Assembly (NCBI GenBank): GCA_026419775.2 | Contig: JAOPGA020001421.1 | Location: 1 to 26,162 of the forward strand | Reading direction: 5' to 3' | DNA from: Acrasis kona | Lineage: Eukaryota > Heterolobosea > Eutetramitea > Acrasida > Acrasidae | Length of the DNA stretch: 26,162 nt | In this document: in pieces, positions 1 to 9,293 of the stretch | Numbering within the stretch: the first letter of the stretch is position 1 | Layout: each line of letters begins with the position of its first letter | Translations under genes and position numbers: made by a program | The notes under the pieces: generated by a model | The model's input: the letters and a program-made list of their open reading frames with translations, nothing else | Database searches by the model: none | What the model was told of the DNA's origin: nothing

Positions 1-189
1 AAAACTGATTGTGTACTTCGCTACATCAGGGCTATTTGTGGTGCTGCTCAGAATCTATCAGCGTCAATGGGCATGTAATAAAGTTTATTCATTTAAAATT
101 TATCTTGAACTCCTCCTGTTCATACCATTTCACAACTCAGGTTATTATACACATAACCTGGTGAACATTGCTCTTAACCACATTATTTG

Positions 190-425
190 TAAATCCACAA
201 TTGGCATAGTTGGTGACTTAAATCCATTTATTTAATGGTGTCAAATCCACGATTGGTGTAATAAATCCATGATTGGTGTAGTAAATCCACGACTGGTGTT
301 ATCAGTATAGAAATTCAACTAATATTGGTGTCACTAATAAGACACATAAATCCATTTATTAATGGTGTAAAAATCCATGACTGGTGTAGTTAATCCAAGG
401 TTAGCTAGAAATCCATAATTGGTGG
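190..425. repeat. Short-period AAATCCA...GGTGT repeats
   Basis: About nine imperfect copies of a unit near 20 bp, of the form TAAATCCAYGATTGGTGTA, lie one after another, some separated by short unrelated stretches (for example near 310-345). The first 470 bases show no convincing gene; the only long frame (11-235) looks like chance. Confidence 0.7.
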
Positions 426-510
426 TATTATTCTATGACAATTTAAAACCTAAATGAAGTTGTTACATTACAGGTGTTTGTCACAGGGATCTATCAATTG
501 TTATTGATAA

Positions 511-529
511 AGATGCACGAAGTGCATCT
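511..529. repeat. Perfect 8-bp stem hairpin
   Basis: AGATGCAC, three bases, then GTGCATCT: a perfect inverted repeat in non-coding DNA. No T-run or gene end adjoins it, so no role is assigned. Confidence 0.6.
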
Positions 530-657
530 ACTTAAAGTATTGTTAACAGTTTATTCTGTTTTTCAGCTGACTGAGTTTTAGCTATGTCGGCGTGCTATGC
601 CTCTGCTTTTCTCAGGGTCAGGTCATTATAGTGCTTTTAGCATTCTCGGTAAGTGCA

Positions 658-698
658 TTTTGTTAAATTTGCGAATTGAATTAGTATTATAAGGTTAT
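658..698 (+). repeat. 41-bp direct repeat, copy 1
   Basis: Identical over 41 bases to 1150-1190. The second copy lies directly in front of the sedolisin signal-peptide region, so this copy may mark a duplicated 5' gene segment or promoter. Confidence 0.85.
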
Positions 699-865
699 TA
701 TCACTGTTTCCATAGGACTAACAGTAGTAACCTTATACTAATTAAATGAGCTTTTATTGTTGCTCAACGAGTTTACAATATTCTGGGTATAAATTGGGTG
801 TGTGAAACATATGTGTTAAATTGTTCGAAAACAATACTTTCACACACACACCATCATCATTCATC

Positions 866-979
866 ATGGCCTCTGCTTCTGGTTCTGCTATTTCTACTCT
901 TGATGCCTTCAACGCTCTAGAGCCAAAGAAGGGCATGACTCTATTCCCTCCCTCACCACCCGAAGATTCGCAAATTTAG
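866..979 (+). CDS. Possible 37-residue protein
   Basis: A short open frame starts MASASGSAISTLDAF and ends SPPEDSQI. Its Ser/Ala-rich start and Pro-rich end read like real protein, and it sits between the two 41-bp repeats and about 200 bp before the sedolisin. It could be a first exon or a decayed gene copy. No homologue recognised. The flanking GC-rich GAGCGTAGCGAGC at about 990-1003 is a short imperfect palindrome. Confidence 0.25.
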   Translation: MASASGSAISTLDAFNALEPKKGMTLFPPSPPEDSQI

Positions 980-1149
980 CACCCGTCCGCGAGCGTAGCG
1001 AGCCCGTCCCGCAGCCTTATGTTCTTATACCTAAAACACTTATCGCAAACGCAAGTTTATTTGATAAACTGCTCAAGATCTGATCACTTTAGTCATAATT
1101 GTACAATTATTATAAATAAACAGTACGAGCTGAAAGCCGTAGCATTTTG

Positions 1150-1190
1150 TTTTGTTAAATTTGCGAATTGAATTAGTATTATAAGGTTAT
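1150..1190 (+). repeat. 41-bp direct repeat, copy 2
   Basis: Second copy of the 658-698 repeat. Its last bases run into the ATA AAG ATT ATC reading that encodes the hydrophobic signal-peptide-like segment of the following protease. Confidence 0.85.
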
Positions 1191-1227
1191 AAAGATTATC
1201 ATCCTGTCGACATTGTTATTATGCGCC

Positions 1228-4026
1228 ATGACTCAAGAAGCGTATCGTACGTTCCGTAAAGTTAGATCTGCCCAGAAGAAGACCAGAGAAACTCTCGTTG
1301 ATTTTACTCCTCAAAGTTTAGCCGAGTACTACAATGTTCCTTGGTCTCCCACCGCTGGTCAAGGGAAAACAATTGCAATTGTGGTATCCGGCCTATGTAA
1401 TAGAACAGAAGAATTACTTGGCTATTTCAACGACTACTACAATTTACCCGCCTGTACAACAGCGAATGGATGCTTCAAGAAGGTAGACCAAAACGGAGGA
1501 CAAAATTATCCACCTGATGAAGATAGTAACGCAGCAGCGGAGAGCTATCTTGACACACAGTGGGCTCATGCGTTTGCACCAGGAGCTAAAATCTTATTAG
1601 TTTTAGCCAACTCAATTTACATTGAAGATATGTACCAAGCCATTGTATACGCAGGAAATAACGCCGAATACGTTTCAATGTCTTTTGGGTTTCCCGAGCT
1701 TAGTCACCCACTCAATGATCAATTGAACTTGTATTTTGCATCCAAACCGTTAGTGTCGTTTTTCGCAGCAGCAGGAGACACATCTGGTCATGTCTACTAT
1801 CCAGCAACATCACCTCATGTTACTGCAGTTGGAGGTACAATTGTAGTTAGAAACAACGGTGTTGATAACGAAGAGGCGTCATCTTATTCAGGAGGAGGCT
1901 GCAGCACACTTTATTCACCTTCGTTGTTCCAATCTGCTGCGCCAGAATATAGCTCCCTTGGATGCAACAATAAAAAGGCCACACCAGACGTTGCTATCAT
2001 CTCACAAGAGGTTTATTTTGTTAGTGATATAAGATGCAAGTATACTCTAGATAACATCTTTACATATCCGACATACTGTGGACAATACGCGTCTGGTACC
2101 AGCCTTTCTACGCCATTATTAGCTGCTAAAGCAGCAGCATCGAACGAGATATTTAACCAACAAGCTATTTATTCAGACAATAGATTTATCTTCAAAGACA
2201 TTGTAACAGGAGGATGGAGCCCTTTTGTTGCAAAGATTGGTTTAGATTTAGTAACTGGAAGAGGGGTGTGGATCAATACAACATCTGTTGTCGATGTTGG
2301 ATCTCTAACTTTACCACCTGATACCACATCTGCTTCGGCGGAAACTCAATCGCAACAAACTGCATCTGCTCCAACAACTAGCTCACCAATAACATCATCT
2401 GCACCGACTACGAGTTCATCAGCTATATCAACAACTACACAGGTACTTCAAGCAACCACTTTATCGCCCACATCTACCTCCCAGTCAACTATTGAATTGC
2501 TCACCACTAGACCACAGACAACAACGATATCAGCAACAACATACACACCTACTATCACTGACGTTCTAAGTACTGCTCGTTCACCTCAAACAACATCTGC
2601 TGCTATTTTAGCGCCTATAACTACTTCCGTGCTAATCTCAACTGATGCACCAACTACTAAATTATCCAGCACTAATGAGTTATCTACAACATCTCCACCT
2701 GTAATTACCTTGGCACCTGCTTCAACAAAAACATCTGTTACTAGCACTGATACTTCATCAACTACTTTATCACCAGTCACTGTATCTTCAACCATAACAA
2801 CGTTTATTCCAATCACTAATGAATTATCTACAACATCTCCGCCTCTAACTACTCTAGCACCTGTGACAACACAAACACTCCATTCGACCTCTAGTCCTAA
2901 CACCTTATCAACTAGTTCAACACAAGAAACAACTTCTTCTCCTACAACAACGTCTATTCCAGTTACTACATCTTCACCTCTAACTACGTTAGCACCTCAG
3001 ACCACCGCTTTACCTCCTTTTTTAAATACTGCAGCGCTACAGACCACTACTGAACCAAGTATAACTAATTCACCAGCTGCCACATTGTCACCAATTACAA
3101 CAAGTGCATCAGACGCCACCACGTCGCCACAAACTACTAGTTCTATCACGGTAGAACCAATAACTACAGCTCCACAAACAACAAATGTGCCATATGAATC
3201 CCAATCTATAAAAACAACTTCTGCGGGTTTTACAACTTATTCTCCACAAAGTACTCCACCTACCACAATGGCCGCAATCACTACTAAAACTCCACAAGCT
3301 ACTTTAACGCCAGCTACAGTGACTGTACCAATCAATACACAAGTGCCTCAAACTACCTCATTATCACCAGAACCAGTAACTCAATCTGTACCAACTGCAT
3401 CTCCATCTTCTAATGCACAAACTACAACACAACCACCCATTAGCGCAACCACTACGACAATTTCAACTACTACCACTATGAGTGCAACATCGCAATCTCC
3501 CACATCAACTACAACTGATGTAAAACAAACTACATATACACCTACTGCTTGTCCAGCCTGTGCGTGTGGAACTCTTGGTAGACGCAGAAATACACCGAAT
3601 GGTTGTCAAATATGCAGAGTTTGTTCAACTAGCACATCTCAGCCTATTTGTGCGGGTTGTCCTTGTGGCTCATATAATATTAGTAAACGAAATGGATGTC
3701 CAGTTTGTGCACTATGTACTTCATCATCTCCTTTTACAACCACTACTATGTCTACAACTAACTTGCCCCAAACACAAGTGAACACACCACTTGCGTCCTC
3801 CACACAAAGTACTTGCCCAATATGTGTTTGCGGATCCAATATCAGAGAGAGTGGCAATTGCCCAATATGCATCCGATGTACAACGGAGCAGCCCACAACT
3901 AATGTAAAGGCACCTGGCGCAAATGAATCAGGAGAGGACAATGCTAGAGGAAGTTCAGGTTCAGTTCGCACTGCCACTGTGGGAACACTGGTGACTGGTA
4001 TCGCTGTGGCTGTGGCTGTGATTTAG
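1228..4026 (+). CDS. Sedolisin (S53) protease with mucin-like stalk, Cys-rich modules and GPI-type tail
   Basis: A secreted serine-carboxyl peptidase (MEROPS S53), expected to cut proteins at acid pH outside the cell or in a vacuole. Numbering from Met 1228, the catalytic Glu105 and Asp109 lie in AESYLDTQWAHAFAPG, the oxyanion Asp184 in AAAGDTSG, and the nucleophile Ser292 in SGTSLSTP; a Ca-site-like DIVTGG...GLDLVTGRG follows at 324-346. Residues ~365-770 are Thr/Ser/Pro repeats, probably O-glycosylated. Three modules of the form CxxCxCG...CxxCxxC follow, then NESGED and a short hydrophobic C-terminus (VTGIAVAVAVI) typical of GPI attachment. The usual Pro-kumamolisin prodomain (~150-200 residues) is absent: FTPQSLAEYYNVPWS, the normal mature start, begins at residue 26. 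The frame stays open upstream to 1183 and encodes a signal-peptide-like KIIILSTLLLCA right before Met 1228, but without an ATG (see findings). No intron is needed. Confidence 0.9.
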   Translation: MTQEAYRTFRKVRSAQKKTRETLVDFTPQSLAEYYNVPWSPTAGQGKTIAIVVSGLCNRTEELLGYFNDYYNLPACTTANGCFKKVDQNGGQNYPPDEDSNAAAESYLDTQWAHAFAPGAKILLVLANSIYIEDMYQAIVYAGNNAEYVSMSFGFPELSHPLNDQLNLYFASKPLVSFFAAAGDTSGHVYYPATSPHVTAVGGTIVVRNNGVDNEEASSYSGGGCSTLYSPSLFQSAAPEYSSLGCNNKKATPDVAIISQEVYFVSDIRCKYTLDNIFTYPTYCGQYASGTSLSTPLLAAKAAASNEIFNQQAIYSDNRFIFKDIVTGGWSPFVAKIGLDLVTGRGVWINTTSVVDVGSLTLPPDTTSASAETQSQQTASAPTTSSPITSSAPTTSSSAISTTTQVLQATTLSPTSTSQSTIELLTTRPQTTTISATTYTPTITDVLSTARSPQTTSAAILAPITTSVLISTDAPTTKLSSTNELSTTSPPVITLAPASTKTSVTSTDTSSTTLSPVTVSSTITTFIPITNELSTTSPPLTTLAPVTTQTLHSTSSPNTLSTSSTQETTSSPTTTSIPVTTSSPLTTLAPQTTALPPFLNTAALQTTTEPSITNSPAATLSPITTSASDATTSPQTTSSITVEPITTAPQTTNVPYESQSIKTTSAGFTTYSPQSTPPTTMAAITTKTPQATLTPATVTVPINTQVPQTTSLSPEPVTQSVPTASPSSNAQTTTQPPISATTTTISTTTTMSATSQSPTSTTTDVKQTTYTPTACPACACGTLGRRRNTPNGCQICRVCSTSTSQPICAGCPCGSYNISKRNGCPVCALCTSSSPFTTTTMSTTNLPQTQVNTPLASSTQSTCPICVCGSNIRESGNCPICIRCTTEQPTTNVKAPGANESGEDNARGSSGSVRTATVGTLVTGIAVAVAVI

Positions 4027-4503
4027 GCGAGCGTTTCGTTTCTCTGTTGTAGAGGTTAACATGAGATTACTATTGGATAATTGCACCCATGAATGCTACA
4101 AATACTGTTAATATAACAATTAAACACAACTTTTTGTTTCATTCAGATTAAATTCTTTTAATGTATTTCGAAATGACAGACAAGAGTGGCGAGACTAAAT
4201 GCAGGTCGAAATCAATATAGTTTTCACAAAAGAGGTCATTGAAAAGAACGAAAATTTTCCGGGATACTTTTCATGTAATTAAGGAATCAAGATGTGAATT
4301 AAAATAAAAGTGATTGCTGTTGTGCTTTAATTTATTCACAACTGTTTGTTTCCAAGTTGTAATCATACCACTAAACTATTGTTACATTAAAACCATCACC
4401 GAAATTGACTTACGACTGAAGATCAACTCCGAGTATACGGTTTCAGCTCACTACGGGCGCACGTACCATGTGTGATTTGAACAGCAAACATGATTCGAAT
4501 AGA
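4027..4503. other. Non-coding stretch with one intron-like segment
   Basis: No convincing gene. On the minus strand 4376-4412 reads like an intron (GTAAGTCAAT... branch-like TAATGTAAC ...AATAG) and its middle (GTGATGGTTTTA) matches the intron at 8942-8982, so a decayed relative of that minus-strand gene may lie here. Confidence 0.4.
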
Positions 4504-4783
4504 TTACTGTCCGATCTGAATTCTATCCACACCATAAATGCTTCTTGTGACACGACTATTTGAATTGTCTTTTTTATACTCTTCGCACGTATCACGGCAG
4601 AAATATTGATATGTGGTGCAGTTTTTGTTTAGACATTGATGAATTGTTGTTTAGCGTCGTTGTTTCTGGGTCTGTCTTGTTGTTTTCTCTTGCCGAAATT
4701 ACTAAAATATTTTCCGATATCGCATCAAATCGTATCGTTTCGTTGACTAGTGGTACTTTAAAAAGAGTTGATGCGATTCTCAT
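4504..4783 (-). CDS. Possible small spliced gene, 79 aa
   Basis: Exon 1 is 4783-4596 (ATG, polar Ser/Asn/Lys-rich protein) and exon 2 is 4555-4504. A 40-nt segment 4556-4595 with GTGATA at its start and AATAG at its end would join them in frame (CC|T), ending ...GQ-stop. The intron size matches the others in this window, but no clear branch motif is seen. Exon 1 is also open on the opposite strand (4560-4796), so the strand is not certain. No family recognised. Confidence 0.3.
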
Positions 4784-4912
4784 TCTTATTTGCTGATTGA
4801 TAATTCGAGAATGTGTTGGAGCCTATTACTTGTATTTGAATGAGGACTAGTTCATAAATTTCAAATCGTGTATCCTGTAATTACTAAATACATTTTAACG
4901 ACAACTAATTCC

Positions 4913-5314
4913 ATGACCAAAACATTTCCGATCATTAACCTCCACATTATCAAACTCTACATAGCCTGCAACAGATACGTGGTCGTTCCTACATTGACTT
5001 CTGTCACATCCATTCTTTTACTTGAGCTGGCAAGGTTGGCAGATAACAATACGAAACGGTACCGCAGCGACAGTAGACATTATTCCCAATTGGTTTCACA
5101 TACTATGAAGTACTCTGCTGGAACAGAAGAGAATAAGACGTCGACTGTTACCCCCGAAGGATGTGGCGTTCTAAGCTGCAGAGGGGAAAATATCGCACGT
5201 TTACAATTTGATTTGAACAATAACACAACACAAAGAGTACAATACAGCAACACAGGCTTCATTTCGTTTTTTATGAAGATATCAAGAGTACACAAGTGGC
5301 CTCCTTCTTCATAA
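4913..5314 (+). CDS. Hypothetical protein, ~133 aa
   Basis: From the first in-frame ATG the frame is open for 133 codons (it is open from at least 4868). Such a length is unlikely by chance in DNA this AT-rich. The N-terminal third is hydrophobic (IINLHIIKLYI, VTSILLLELARLA), possibly one or two membrane helices; the remainder is polar. No domain recognised and no clear promoter. The opposite strand holds only a shorter frame (5080-5295). Confidence 0.35.
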   Translation: MTKTFPIINLHIIKLYIACNRYVVVPTLTSVTSILLLELARLADNNTKRYRSDSRHYSQLVSHTMKYSAGTEENKTSTVTPEGCGVLSCRGENIARLQFDLNNNTTQRVQYSNTGFISFFMKISRVHKWPPSS

Positions 5315-5375
5315 AACTTCTCCTTTAAAAAATGTCAGGGGTCAATAAGATTTTATTGTCAAGAACAAGAGGATT

Positions 5376-5600
5376 TTATTTTTTTCTGCGTTTATTACGG
5401 GATCGATATTGAACCAAGGAGAGTTGTATCTCCAAATTCTTCCTCTCCCTTTCCTCTTTATCTGCCCTCTGTTCCGCCTCCTCTGCCCTCTGTTCCGCCT
5501 CTTGAATACGGCGTTCATATTCCCTTCTCTGGGCGTCCCACTTTTCCTCTTTATTAGGCTCTTTAGAGGCTCCAGACTTTACATTTAGTATGAGCACCAT
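5376..5600 (-). CDS. Charged coiled-coil protein, 74 aa
   Basis: After an N-terminal MVLILNVKSG the protein is almost wholly Glu/Arg/Lys/Gln-rich and helical, with a repeated EAEQRAE unit produced by a perfect 21-bp tandem duplication at 5461-5501, and it ends NKRRKK, a nuclear-localisation-like tail. A CATACTAAATGTAAAG stretch just inside the start resembles the 3' end of introns in this window, so the true gene could have an upstream exon and start later. Function unknown. Confidence 0.45.
   Translation of the reverse strand: MVLILNVKSGASKEPNKEEKWDAQRREYERRIQEAEQRAEEAEQRADKEERERKNLEIQLSLVQYRSRNKRRKK
5461..5501. repeat. 21-bp tandem duplication inside the coiled-coil ORF
   Basis: TCTGCCCTCTGTTCCGCCTCC occurs twice in tandem (second copy lacks the last base), adding seven residues, one heptad, to the coiled coil. 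Confidence 0.85.
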
Positions 5601-5910
5601 AATTAAAATTATGCTTTATAATATGGTTGGTGAGAGTATTAGTGGTTGACCTCAAGTTTAAGTGCTTACGATGTCATGATGTATGATTAATTGATCCTTG
5701 GTCATAGAAGTATCACCTCTCGCTACAAACAGTTCAACTGAGCCAAAAAGAAAAAAATTCGAGTTCGTGGACCTTGGGTTTCCTACAATATCTCGAACGA
5801 AGTGAGCGATGGTTATGAGACTTGTGGTGAAGAGAGTGTTGGACTTTGTCGGAGCGGTAGCGACTAGTGAAGTGAACTCTTAATTTCTAGATAAACAATT
5901 TTACTTACTT
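5601..5910. other. Intergenic, no gene seen
   Basis: AT-rich with short near-palindromes (CGAACGAAGTGAGCGA near 5792, and CGGTAGCGACTAGTGAAGTG near 5855). No open frame worth calling. Confidence 0.4.
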
Positions 5911-6178
5911 ATGGTATGACACGTAATGTGTATGGTATTACATACTCTGTGGAGAGTAGGTTGGTAACGAAATGGGATTAATGGGAGGAACAAGAACATC
6001 TCAGGAACATGCTGGATCGAATCTGTTGTAGGTCTTGGTTAATGATGATGGGAAGTGCTTGTCATGATTATAATTGTTTGTTCCTTCATGGGATTGATTG
6101 TTGTTAATGTATTTGTTAACGTCTATGTGAGACAATGCTCTCGGTTTTGTTTGTGAAAAGGTAATTTCGCGGTCAGTG
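5911..6178 (-). repeat. ~270-bp dispersed direct repeat, copy 1
   Basis: Matches 9508-9760 in the same orientation over nearly its whole length, with indels (for example about 18 extra bases near 6061-6079). The minus strand is open in parts and encodes ...VPPINPISLPTY..., also present in copy 2, so the duplicated block was probably coding. Confidence 0.8.
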
Positions 6179-6240
6179 GGTTTGCGACATCTCTCTCTAA
6201 CGTGGAATGGGCTTGTGGATGGATGAAAGTTCTCTACATG
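6001..6240 (-). CDS. Exon-like open frame without a start codon
   Basis: Open for about 80 codons on the minus strand (HVENFHPSTSPFHVRE... to ...YNRFDPACS-stop), with no ATG; it begins right after a CATAGTAG, so it may be an internal or terminal exon. Polar and His/Asn-rich. It overlaps the duplicated block, in which a second minus-strand frame is also open, so either the block is decaying or it is alternatively read. Function unknown. Confidence 0.25.
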   Translation of the reverse strand, partial: HVENFHPSTSPFHVRERCRKPTDREITFSQTKPRALSHIDVNKYINNNQSHEGTNNYNHDKHFPSSLTKTYNRFDPACS

Positions 6241-6804
6241 CTACTATGTCGTTTCTGGTAATTTGATTGGTTTACCACTACAAAATGCTCAAGAACTTTG
6301 CGAAAGTAGTAAGATTTACCAGGCTGTCATTTGTGATTCTCTTCTTGAGAATGTTCATTAACGGCTTTCCTCTCATCTTTTTTCAGCCTCATGCATGAAC
6401 TCAATCTCTTTTGCGCTATTTTCTTTGTACTATCTTGGTGCAATTGTGCATGGATGGTACAAATTTGAACTCCATCTTATTCAAGTCATTTTTTGTGACA
6501 GGTTTCTTTTCATTTTGAACTGTTGATTTGCTCAACAGAAACCAGCCCTTGAAACGAAAGTTCATGTATCTTGTTTTGTATTTCTTGCGTCCATTCACCT
6601 CAGAGTTGTCCAGTATGAAGGCGTTAGTTGACTACAGCATCTCCACCAATTTCAATTTCTTCCTCCAACCTGTTGTGGACAGAGTTGGTGTCATTTCGGT
6701 CCTTCTCTCGTTCCTCATCTTCGTCATCGTTCTCAATGTCGTTGTAATCGTCCAGTAAACTTGACCGGTAATTGACCAAACAAAGAAATTTTGAAGTCTG
6801 AAAG
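6241..6804. other. Unresolved stretch upstream of the next gene
   Basis: Several short minus-strand frames (for example 6598-6416, Lys-rich, 60 aa) and a plus-strand hydrophobic frame (6528-6758). None has a clear start, splice pattern or recognisable family, and I call none as a gene. Confidence 0.3.
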
Positions 6805-7460
6805 ATGAGCGAAGAGAGCGGAGAAAATTTTAATAGCATCAAACAATACTTCGAGGATAAAATTAATAATCTTGAAAAGAAGCATGAAACGGAAATAAGA
6901 AGTGTGAAGAATAATCTTGAAACGGAAATAAGAAGTGTGAAGACTAGATTATCTAGATTAGAATCAAAAGTTTGCTTCTCCCAAGCTGTCCAATATTCGT
7001 ATGAGTTATTGCAGGGCTTTGCCATATATTGCTCTAACAGCCAGAAAAGTGAGTTTCAATTACGACTATTATTTAACAAACAGTATTTCATCATGTCGAA
7101 TTCGCATACGACGACTACATTAACCCCCACCAAGACCTTAAAAAAAGGAACGAAGTGGTCCATAATGGTCCACTCCTGAATTGGAGAAGTTGCGACACGG
7201 AGGACTTATTCGTAGTATTATCGAATCAAGCCAGAGAACGAAGACACGAAGAAGCCACAGAACTCACCATCAAGAACATCTTGGACACCGAAGACCCCGT
7301 CCTAAAAAATTCTACAATAAAGGTGGTGAGAGAAATTCGTAGAATATGTGGAAGACAATGTAGAGATAAGACAGATGTTGGAGAACAAATTGACAACTAC
7401 ATAAGAAGATGTAAAGAAAATGATAAAGAATCCAGTAGAAAAAGAAGGAAAACTGAATAA
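6805..7460 (+). CDS. Spliced coiled-coil protein, 206 aa
   Basis: Exons 6805-7048 and 7084-7460. Removing the 35-nt intron 7049-7083 (GTGAGT...ACAAACAG) joins codon A|TA and turns two separate frames into one continuous protein that otherwise would stop or lack a start. Residues 1-55 form a coiled coil with two 31-33-nt tandem duplications (ETEIRSVK twice, 6886-6945). The middle is mixed, with VHNGPLLNWR, and residues ~115-200 are helical, Arg/Lys-rich, ending SSRKRRKTE, a likely nuclear localisation signal. Polyadenylation-like AATAAA follows the stop. No family recognised; a DNA- or chromatin-associated role is only a guess from the basic tail. Confidence 0.7.
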
Positions 7461-7614
7461 TAAAATGTTCGTTCAATAAATTTGTTTTTAACTAACAAAG
7501 TTGTTCATTCAATGTAATATTAACTAATTGTGAAGTCTCTAACAGTAACGTTTATAATACGATCTCCAACCATCATTTCAGGATGTGAACTAATCGTGTG
7601 TGTTACCATTTGAA

Positions 7615-8465
7615 ATGCGCACAACCAGCAAACCACAGCAAATACAGGACAACGCAATGTATGTTATTATTGCTGATGTAATGTCTTTCTGTATTGATAA
7701 GAAAACAGCTGCAGTTGAACTTCATTCACAAAAAGACGCTTCTGCTGGACTATCAGAGGAACGCTCATGCACCTCTGCAGGTTGGTTGAAAAGTGCTTTC
7801 TGTACCTGCACCTGTGTTTTTAGAAATACTACCTAACATATCGTCTTTTCTTCAAGCCTTGTTTTTTAAAAAAAGATTTGCAAAAAAAGAACTGGGTCCC
7901 ATTTTTCAACAACTTGATCTTCGAAGGATGACCATTCTGACAGAGTTAATATGCGAAGCCCTCATTCTCTCGATGATTAGTAGAGAAGTGTATAGCAACC
8001 CAATCCCTTGTGAAGGCGCGTCAGCCGGACGCATTAAATCATTGGAGTATAACAAGCGCCCTTCGGACTCGCAAGCGAATTACCATTAGTTTGCTTAAAC
8101 ATTTGCAGCGACTCGAGGTATATTTAAAAAATGGTACTATATCTTTTTTGAGCACGAATTTGGTAGTGAGTGTAATTTATGGATGTCATAATGAAGTCGA
8201 CGATTTTTATCCAGAATTATGCAGCAGAGGAATTTACAAGTTCTATCCGGACGTTTGTGTTGTTGTTTTTTGTGACGAACCGAATTTTACATGTCATTTT
8301 TATACTATTCTCCTTCCTACTTTCTACAGTACTATGGAGAGGTTGAGTTCTATAAAATTAGAAGCAAGTTTACAAATTGAGTCAACGTTCATAGTGATCC
8401 CCTCCAGTTGCAATCAAGACATTATTCGGATGTTGAGAAAGAATGATGCAAGTCACAAATTTTGA
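7615..8465 (+). CDS. Three-exon hypothetical protein, 254 aa
   Basis: Exons 7615-7780, 7824-8046 and 8090-8465. The two introns, 7781-7823 and 8047-8089, are both exactly 43 nt, begin GTTGGT and GTATAA and end TTTTTAG and CATTAG; they join in frame as G|AA (Glu) and GA|T (Asp). The result is one uninterrupted protein of 254 residues spanning three overlapping frames. The middle (ILPNISSFLQALFF, then ILTELICEALILSMI) is leucine-rich and helical, and the C-terminal half has several Cys and aromatic residues (ELCSRGIYKFYPDVCVVVFC). No signal peptide. I recognise no family. Confidence is in the gene structure rather than any function. Confidence 0.65.
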
Positions 8466-8632
8466 TAAATGTAAATTTTATTACGTACAGATTTGAATCA
8501 GTACAAGTAATGGACAAACTAGTCTCCGCTAGATTTCCGTCTTTTGACATTGAAAATCAAATGTCAAAGGTCATAGTTGTAGTATTAAAATACCAATGAG
8601 TCTAAAAGTAATCCACTCCTCTTCATGTATCA

Positions 8633-8890
8633 TTAAATTGATGCATCCATCGCATCATGTTCTTCTGCTTGTACTTGTCCATTTAAACGTTCTAAGTATC
8701 TTATAGCGAATCTCACGAGATGTGCTGTTGTGTTCTCATTCAAACTACCATTACATTAGAATGCAAAATGTCTACTTACGGCGTTGTATAGTTTTGTTCT
8801 GGTCATCATGTGCATTCTCTTAATAACTCTCTGCTTACATGCGATGAGACAATTTAACAATCTTTGCAATGAAAATGTTTTGGATCAGAG
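8633..8890 (-). CDS. Partial spliced gene, helical C-terminus
   Basis: A 35-nt intron-like segment 8745-8779 (GTAAGTAG... TCTAATGTAATGGTAG) separates an upstream frame ...LLNCLIACKQRVIKRMHMM... (to 8780) from a terminal frame ...TAHLVRFAIRYLERLNGQ... ending at 8633. The two parts do not join in frame with the TAG acceptor; they do if the acceptor is the AG at 8735-8736. The basic helix plus amphipathic helix is faintly bHLH-like, but that is weak. The 5' end is not found. It may be downstream exons of the 8929-9201 gene or a decayed gene. Confidence 0.35.
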
Positions 8891-8928
8891 GTGGCGACAA
8901 TGGGATAAAAATTAATGTTCTTGTGTGA

Positions 8929-9201
8929 TCATAATTGTTCACTAAAACGTTATAAAACCATCACATCAATGTATTGACTTACACGATTGGATATTGAAAG
9001 CATTTAACACTGTGTGGATGTAATTGTGCTGATCTTTTCACAAAAATGTTGATGGTCAAAGTGCTTTCCTTGATTGAAAGTTGTAAGATGGTTGGTTTGG
9101 TTGTTATCTTCTTCATGTTGCCATGCCTATTCGTTACGTTAGAAAAAACAATAATAAGGTACTTACGGCATGCCTAAGATGGTGATGAGAATTCTTTGCA
9201 T
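8929..9201 (-). CDS. Small three-exon gene, copy B of a tandem pair
   Basis: Exons 9201-9167, 9126-8983 and 8941-8929; introns 9127-9166 (40 nt) and 8942-8982 (41 nt), both starting GTAAGT with TCTAAC or TATAAC before the acceptor. Phases agree (CC|G and GT|T), giving 63 residues from the first in-frame ATG; the frame is open further upstream to 9290. The exon-2 segment QLSIKESTLTINIF matches QLSIKEKILTINSF in the neighbouring gene at 9294-9597, so the two are tandem paralogues. The protein is basic; no family recognised. Confidence 0.45.
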
Positions 9202-9293
9202 GTAAGATCGTCGGTCATGGTGCCCCTGTGGAGCTCTAGATTTTTCGGAGTTTAATAATGTGGCGGAATTTGTTGTATGTGTTGGTCGTTCCT

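Noticed and set aside
2586-2903. Long minus-strand frames inside the sedolisin stalk (also 3109-3297, 3639-3977 and plus-frame 3560-3781)
   Set aside because: Antisense or shifted readings of Thr/Ser and Cys repeats; codon periodicity of the repeats keeps other frames open.
6624-7025. 133-codon minus-strand frame opposite the coiled-coil gene 6805-7460
   Set aside because: It is antisense of a repeat-rich coiled coil, while the plus strand gives a complete spliced protein.
8805-8844. A 40-nt intron GTAAGC...GACCAG in the 8633-8890 gene
   Set aside because: Size fits, but joining the exons creates a TAA stop.
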